Below, piece after piece: positions 5,022-6,675 of a DNA stretch of 6,675 bases; positions within the stretch are counted from its first letter, which is position 1, and every line of letters begins with the position of its first letter. Position numbers and translations under genes: made by a program. The notes beneath the pieces were generated by a model. That model ran no database searches. It saw nothing but the letters and a program-made list of their open reading frames with translations, and was not told the DNA's origin. This stretch comes from Anaerofustis sp. Its GTDB lineage: Bacteria > Bacillota > Clostridia > Eubacteriales > Anaerofustaceae. Location of the stretch: the NCBI RefSeq assembly GCF_019420015.1, contig NZ_JAHZIA010000043.1, positions 25,510-32,184 of the forward strand. The letters run 5' to 3'.

Positions 5022-5645
5022 ATGTTAGATTTTTTACTTGGGCTTATTATAGGAAGAAGCAATCCTAATCAATGTTTTACCGATAAAAAATATAATAAAT
5101 ATTTGGAAAATCAAAGACGAATTAAAGAGGAAGCTTTTAGACAGCGTGAAGAAAAAGAGCGAAAAGAAAGAGAAGAAAGACTTAAAAAAACTTGTTCGGT
5201 ATCTCCTTTTTATCGTGATGAAAATATATATAATATTATTAGAGGATTGACTCTTAACCAGAGAGATTTTGATAAATTTGAAAGTCGAATTAAAAAAGGC
5301 TATGGATATATGTTTTTTATTGAGGTTGGAGAAATTAGTGAAACTGGATATATTTACCCACTGGAAAAAGTTTTCAAGAACCGCTCACTTGACAAAACCG
5401 TAGCAAAATTTATTGAATTATGTAATAGCGATGAACATCATTATCGAGTTGCAATAGAGTTTGGATTAGGCAATGAAACAATCGTCACTACAAGAGTTAT
5501 GTCTTGGTGTGAACGCGATAGAGAAGTAGTATATAACACTACCCCACTTTTTTCTATATCTTTTTGGAAAGATTTTAATGAAAGAAAAAGAAAGTTAGAG
5601 GAAAAAACATCGAAAGAAGGAAATAAAAATGATGAGTTTAATTGA
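5022..5645 (+). CDS. Unknown 207-residue protein with hydrophobic N-terminus and charged coiled coil
   Basis: The start at 5022 is chosen from the GAGGTG at 5010-5015. The product opens with a short hydrophobic stretch, MLDFLLGLIIG, about 11 residues, too short for a clear transmembrane helix though it could sit in a membrane interface. Residues about 24-60 are a strongly charged coiled coil (KYLENQRRIKEEAFRQREEKE...). A globular part follows (NIIRGLTLNQRDFDKFESRIKKGYGYMFFIEVGEISETGYIYPLEKVF, EHHYRVAIEFGLGNETIVTTRVMSW), then a basic helical tail. I do not recognise the family. It ends at TGA 5643-5645, with TAA immediately after, and overlaps the recombinase gene by 17 bases, which suggests coupled expression. 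Confidence 0.75.
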   Translation: MLDFLLGLIIGRSNPNQCFTDKKYNKYLENQRRIKEEAFRQREEKERKEREERLKKTCSVSPFYRDENIYNIIRGLTLNQRDFDKFESRIKKGYGYMFFIEVGEISETGYIYPLEKVFKNRSLDKTVAKFIELCNSDEHHYRVAIEFGLGNETIVTTRVMSWCERDREVVYNTTPLFSISFWKDFNERKRKLEEKTSKEGNKNDEFN

Positions 5646-6435
5646 TAATTATAAGATAATAAATTCCGAAACAGACACTTCTATTATATTATTACATTCA
5701 TACGGAAAAACAGAAAAGAGAAAGAAAGACGGTAATTTAAAAGATACAAAGTGTAATAAAAAGGAAGATGAAAGTTCTGAAGTATTTGCTTTTAATACTG
5801 AGGAAAAAATAAAAAGTATGATGGAGGTCTTTAATAAACACATAGCTGAATCAAGAGCTAATACAATGGAAAAAAGAGCAAGAAGAAATAAATTAGTTTT
5901 TCTTGTTGGAATAAACATTGGTATTCGTGCTGGTGATTTGATTAAGCTAAAGTGGAATTTTTTTATTGAAAGTCTTAATTCTGATGGTACTGTGGAAAAA
6001 TTTAAAGAATATTATGACTTAAAACCTGAAAAACAAAAGAAACAAAATAAATTTGTTCGTTTACACTTCAATGAAACTGTACGAAGGGCAATAAACGAAT
6101 ATGTGGAAAATTTTCCTATAACCAATTTGGAAGATTATATTTTCTTTGCAACAGATAATTCAAACGAACATATCTCATATCACGCTTTGTATGAAATGTT
6201 AAAAAAAACCGCCAAAGAAGCTGGAATAAAAGAAAATATAGGTACTCATTCTTTAAGAAAGACTTGGGGTTTTTGGTGTTGGCATAAAGCAATGGATAAA
6301 TCTAAAGCATTGACGATTCTTCAAAAATGCTTTAATCATTCCAGCGTTGAAACCACGCTAAAATATATAGGATTGCTTGATAGTGAAATAAAAGAAATGT
6401 ATAACAGTATCGAACTTGGTATGGAATATATATAA
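5629..6435 (+). CDS. Compact tyrosine recombinase / site-specific integrase
   Basis: The expected catalytic residues of a tyrosine recombinase are all present: Arg100 in NIGIRAGDLIKLKW, Lys141 as candidate in QKKQNKFVRL, His207 and Arg210 in THSLRKTWG, His237 in FNHSSVETT, and Tyr246 in LKYIGL. Such enzymes cut and rejoin DNA through a 3'-phosphotyrosine link during integration, excision or inversion. At 268 residues it is shorter than typical phage integrases (about 350-400). The N-terminal 50 residues are charged and low-complexity, leaving only about 40 (52-95) where a core-binding domain would sit. A full SAM-like or arm-binding domain is therefore missing. AAGAAGG at 5614-5620 supports ATG 5629; ATG 5632 is an alternative. 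The frame overlaps the upstream gene by 17 bases. No attachment site or invertible repeat was identified, so its DNA target is unknown. Confidence 0.9.
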   Translation: MMSLIDNYKIINSETDTSIILLHSYGKTEKRKKDGNLKDTKCNKKEDESSEVFAFNTEEKIKSMMEVFNKHIAESRANTMEKRARRNKLVFLVGINIGIRAGDLIKLKWNFFIESLNSDGTVEKFKEYYDLKPEKQKKQNKFVRLHFNETVRRAINEYVENFPITNLEDYIFFATDNSNEHISYHALYEMLKKTAKEAGIKENIGTHSLRKTWGFWCWHKAMDKSKALTILQKCFNHSSVETTLKYIGLLDSEIKEMYNSIELGMEYI

Positions 6436-6448
6436 TTTTTTGTCTAAT

Positions 6449-6455
6449 GAGGTGA
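6449..6455 (+). promoter_or_regulatory. Ribosome binding site for the TTG start at 6463
   Basis: GAGGTGA sits seven bases before TTG 6463. The same heptamer recurs at 6499-6505, eleven bases before an in-frame ATG at 6517. Both starts are possible; the first has better spacing, the second the better codon. Confidence 0.5.
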
Positions 6456-6462
6456 TATTTTA

Positions 6463-6675
6463 TTGAATTATAATTTTAATTGTGATATAATTCAAACAGA
6501 GGTGAGTTTGGATTATATGAATGAAAATGTTTTAATTGGAACAGCTATGTTGAATGAAATTTGGAATAGTCAACAAAAAGATTTATTCGATTTATTGATA
6601 CCTTTTCTTAAATATTCAATAGATAGAACTACTAAAGTAAATGAACAGTTGGATATTTCAAAAATTAAAAATTAT
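6463..6675 (+). CDS. N-terminal part of an unknown protein (3' truncated by window)
   Basis: The frame opens at TTG 6463 behind GAGGTGA (6449-6455), 27 bases after the recombinase stop, and stays open for 71 codons to the window edge. An internal ATG at 6517 with its own GAGGTGA (6499-6505) would drop the first 18 residues (NYNFNCDIIQTEVSLDY). Recognisable text is MNENVLIGTAMLNEIWNS, DLFDLLIPFLKYSIDRTT and NEQLDISKIKNY: helical, acidic and without known motifs. I do not recognise the family. The short gap and the absence of a terminator suggest co-transcription with the recombinase. Confidence 0.6.
   Translation, partial: MNYNFNCDIIQTEVSLDYMNENVLIGTAMLNEIWNSQQKDLFDLLIPFLKYSIDRTTKVNEQLDISKIKNY

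Noticed and set aside
5649..5918. Minus-strand reading frame inside the recombinase gene
   Set aside because: Antisense of the Lys-rich N-terminal part of the recombinase; Leu/Phe/Ser-rich and without support.
5629..6435. Attachment sites or invertible repeats next to the recombinase
   Set aside because: I looked for direct or inverted repeats flanking the gene and around the promoter gap and saw none long enough. The AT palindrome at 4319-4338 is too short and simple to call a recombination site.
1..6675. CRISPR array, tRNA, rRNA or insertion-sequence ends
   Set aside because: No regularly spaced repeats, cloverleaf-like sequence, rRNA segment or transposase with terminal inverted repeats was seen.

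Overview
The window is low-GC DNA (about 30% G+C by eye). Every supportable gene lies on the + strand, in short operon-like runs with strong AGGAGG-type ribosome binding sites. Protein resemblances recalled from memory point to a gut-type Clostridia (Bacillota) host and to an integrated mobile element (conjugative element, plasmid or prophage) rather than core chromosome. No housekeeping gene, rRNA, tRNA or CRISPR array is visible.

Layout: (1) 1-305, the C-terminal end of a protein that starts before the window. (2) Two small unknown genes (394-735 and 822-1085) and one large gene (1176-3050), each preceded by an 80-90 base spacer rich in stem-loops; the spacers before the first two also carry an identical 22-base ribosome-binding-site block. 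The large gene encodes a 624-residue protein with a WxxxxxxW-type N-terminal module, a region resembling LPD29 (a large polyvalent protein-associated domain) and a charged coiled coil. (3) A tight run of three genes (3071-3718, a 51-residue gene at 3733-3888 and 3891-4250), each with its own Shine-Dalgarno. (4) A 169-base non-coding gap with a good extended -10 promoter, a 20-base AT palindrome at the predicted transcription start, and another structured leader. (5) A gene at 4420-5004 interrupted by an in-frame TGA at codon 28, followed by a coiled-coil protein with a short hydrophobic N-terminus (5022-5645) and a compact tyrosine recombinase (5629-6435) that overlaps it by 17 bases. (6) The start of a gene at 6463 that runs off the right edge.

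Only the tyrosine recombinase has a firm biochemical assignment. The other genes look like accessory cargo that travels with conjugative elements, and no reaction can be assigned to them from sequence alone. The most interesting unexplained signal is the recurring leader design, with GC-rich and small hairpins that have competing partners, followed by an A-rich tract and the SD. It precedes four separate genes and none of the copies is followed by a U-tract as in a terminator.
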